Assembly (NCBI GenBank): GCA_945875045.1
Contig: CAMCIX010000092.1
Location: 1 to 6,495 of the forward strand
Source: an uncultured Clostridia bacterium
Lineage (GTDB): Bacteria > Bacillota > Clostridia > Oscillospirales > Acutalibacteraceae
Length of the DNA stretch: 6,495 nt
Direction of reading: 5' to 3'
Below are positions 6,244-6,495 of this stretch, piece by piece; the first letter of the stretch is position 1, and each line of letters starts with the position of its first letter. The notes beneath the pieces were generated by a model. That model ran no database searches, had not been told where the DNA came from, and worked only from the letters and a program-made list of their open reading frames with translations. Made by a program: the position numbers and the translations under genes.

Positions 6244-6495
6244 GTACGCCCGGATAGGGCAATGAGAAAAGCAGTATAAGGTACTGCCCCGTAAGATAAC
6301 GCGGGAAACAACCAGCCTAACCGAAAGGCGAAAGCTGACACGGGAACACAGTACGGCTGGGAAGCGGTAAGTCACCTAAAGGCAATCGGGTGCGACTGAA
6401 CCGCAATGTTAATCGGATATAAGGTATAAGTTGGATTTACTGTAAGTAGGTAATAATCAGTATCTGCAAATTTCCATCCACATTTGATAAGATAA
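6244..6495 (+). mobile_element. Group II intron, 5' part (domain I), Ll.LtrB-like, continuing past the window
   Basis: The 5' end GTACGCCCGGATAGGGC matches the group II intron start (Ll.LtrB: GTGCGCCCAGATAGGGTG). What follows tracks Ll.LtrB domain I closely, including CCTAACCGAAAGGCGAAAGC-type, GGAACA, CACCTAAAGGCAATCGGGT and GATATAAGGTATAAGTT stretches. Several stems are intact: GCAGTA/TACTGC (6271-6276 with 6282-6287), CCCGT/GCGGG (6288-6292 with 6301-6305, one G-U pair), CCAGCC/GGCTGG (6312-6317 with 6355-6360) and GCGGT/ACCGC (6364-6368 with 6400-6404). About 250 bases are present, far short of a full intron of about 2-2.5 kb. The remainder of domain I, the reverse transcriptase/maturase in domain IV, and domains V-VI should lie downstream. 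It is a self-splicing ribozyme and retroelement, inserted in the same orientation as the relaxase, so splicing can restore the gene. Confidence 0.92.

Noticed and set aside
6244..6279. Last 11 codons of the relaxase open frame (VRPDRAMRKAV) as real protein
   Set aside because: These bases are the conserved 5' end of a group II intron, and the coding match to relaxases stops exactly at codon 125.
5878..6375. Open frame of 165 codons on the minus strand
   Set aside because: It lies antisense to the relaxase exon and runs into the structured intron 5' end. The sense strand carries clear relaxase motifs and intron stems, so this is a shadow.
1..6495. CRISPR array, tRNA or rRNA genes
   Set aside because: I saw no regularly spaced repeats, no tRNA cloverleaf signatures and no rRNA-like sequence on either strand; the only structured RNA recognised is the intron.

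Overview
The window looks like part of an integrative conjugative element from a Gram-positive Clostridia-type organism, probably a gut Lachnospiraceae or Oscillospiraceae relative. This rests on strong GGAGG-type ribosome binding sites, AT-rich cargo genes, the N-terminal part of a MOBP relaxase of the kind found in Tn1549-like elements, and a group II intron closely resembling Ll.LtrB. Taxonomy and family assignments come from recognising motifs by eye; no database search was possible.

Layout, all on the + strand. Bases 1-329 are AT-rich and non-coding. They hold an imperfect inverted repeat, a duplicated 15-base element and a near-consensus promoter (TTGACT, 17-base spacer, TATAAT). A 462-aa AAA+ ATPase with a C-terminal PD-(D/E)XK-like domain (archaeal-type ATPase/DUF234 architecture) follows at 330-1718. 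After a 66-base gap with a short hairpin comes a restriction-modification pair: a 792-aa nuclease-methyltransferase fusion (1785-4163) and, 1 base later, a two-TRD specificity subunit (4165-5247). This is the BcgI-like (Type IIB/IIG) arrangement, in which cleavage and methylation sit on one polypeptide and DNA recognition on another. A 194-aa protein with about four membrane segments (5259-5843) starts 11 bases after the specificity gene, with its ribosome binding site touching that gene's stop codon. It belongs to the same transcription unit and may be a defence protein; its outline recalls KwaA of the Kiwa system, but no KwaB is present here.

From about 5845 the base composition rises sharply and the conjugation backbone begins. 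The relaxase reading frame is normal up to the HIHN of its metal-binding motif III, then is cut in phase 0 by the 5' end of a group II intron (from 6244 to beyond the window edge). The position in the protein motif is the same as that of Ll.LtrB in the lactococcal ltrB relaxase gene.

How it fits together: the low-GC genes form a probable phage/plasmid defence cassette carried as cargo beside the relaxase gene. The restriction enzyme pair would modify host DNA and cut unmodified DNA. The ATPase-nuclease and the membrane protein are unassigned candidates for additional defence functions or for a larger combined system. Transfer of the element would depend on splicing of the intron to restore the relaxase.
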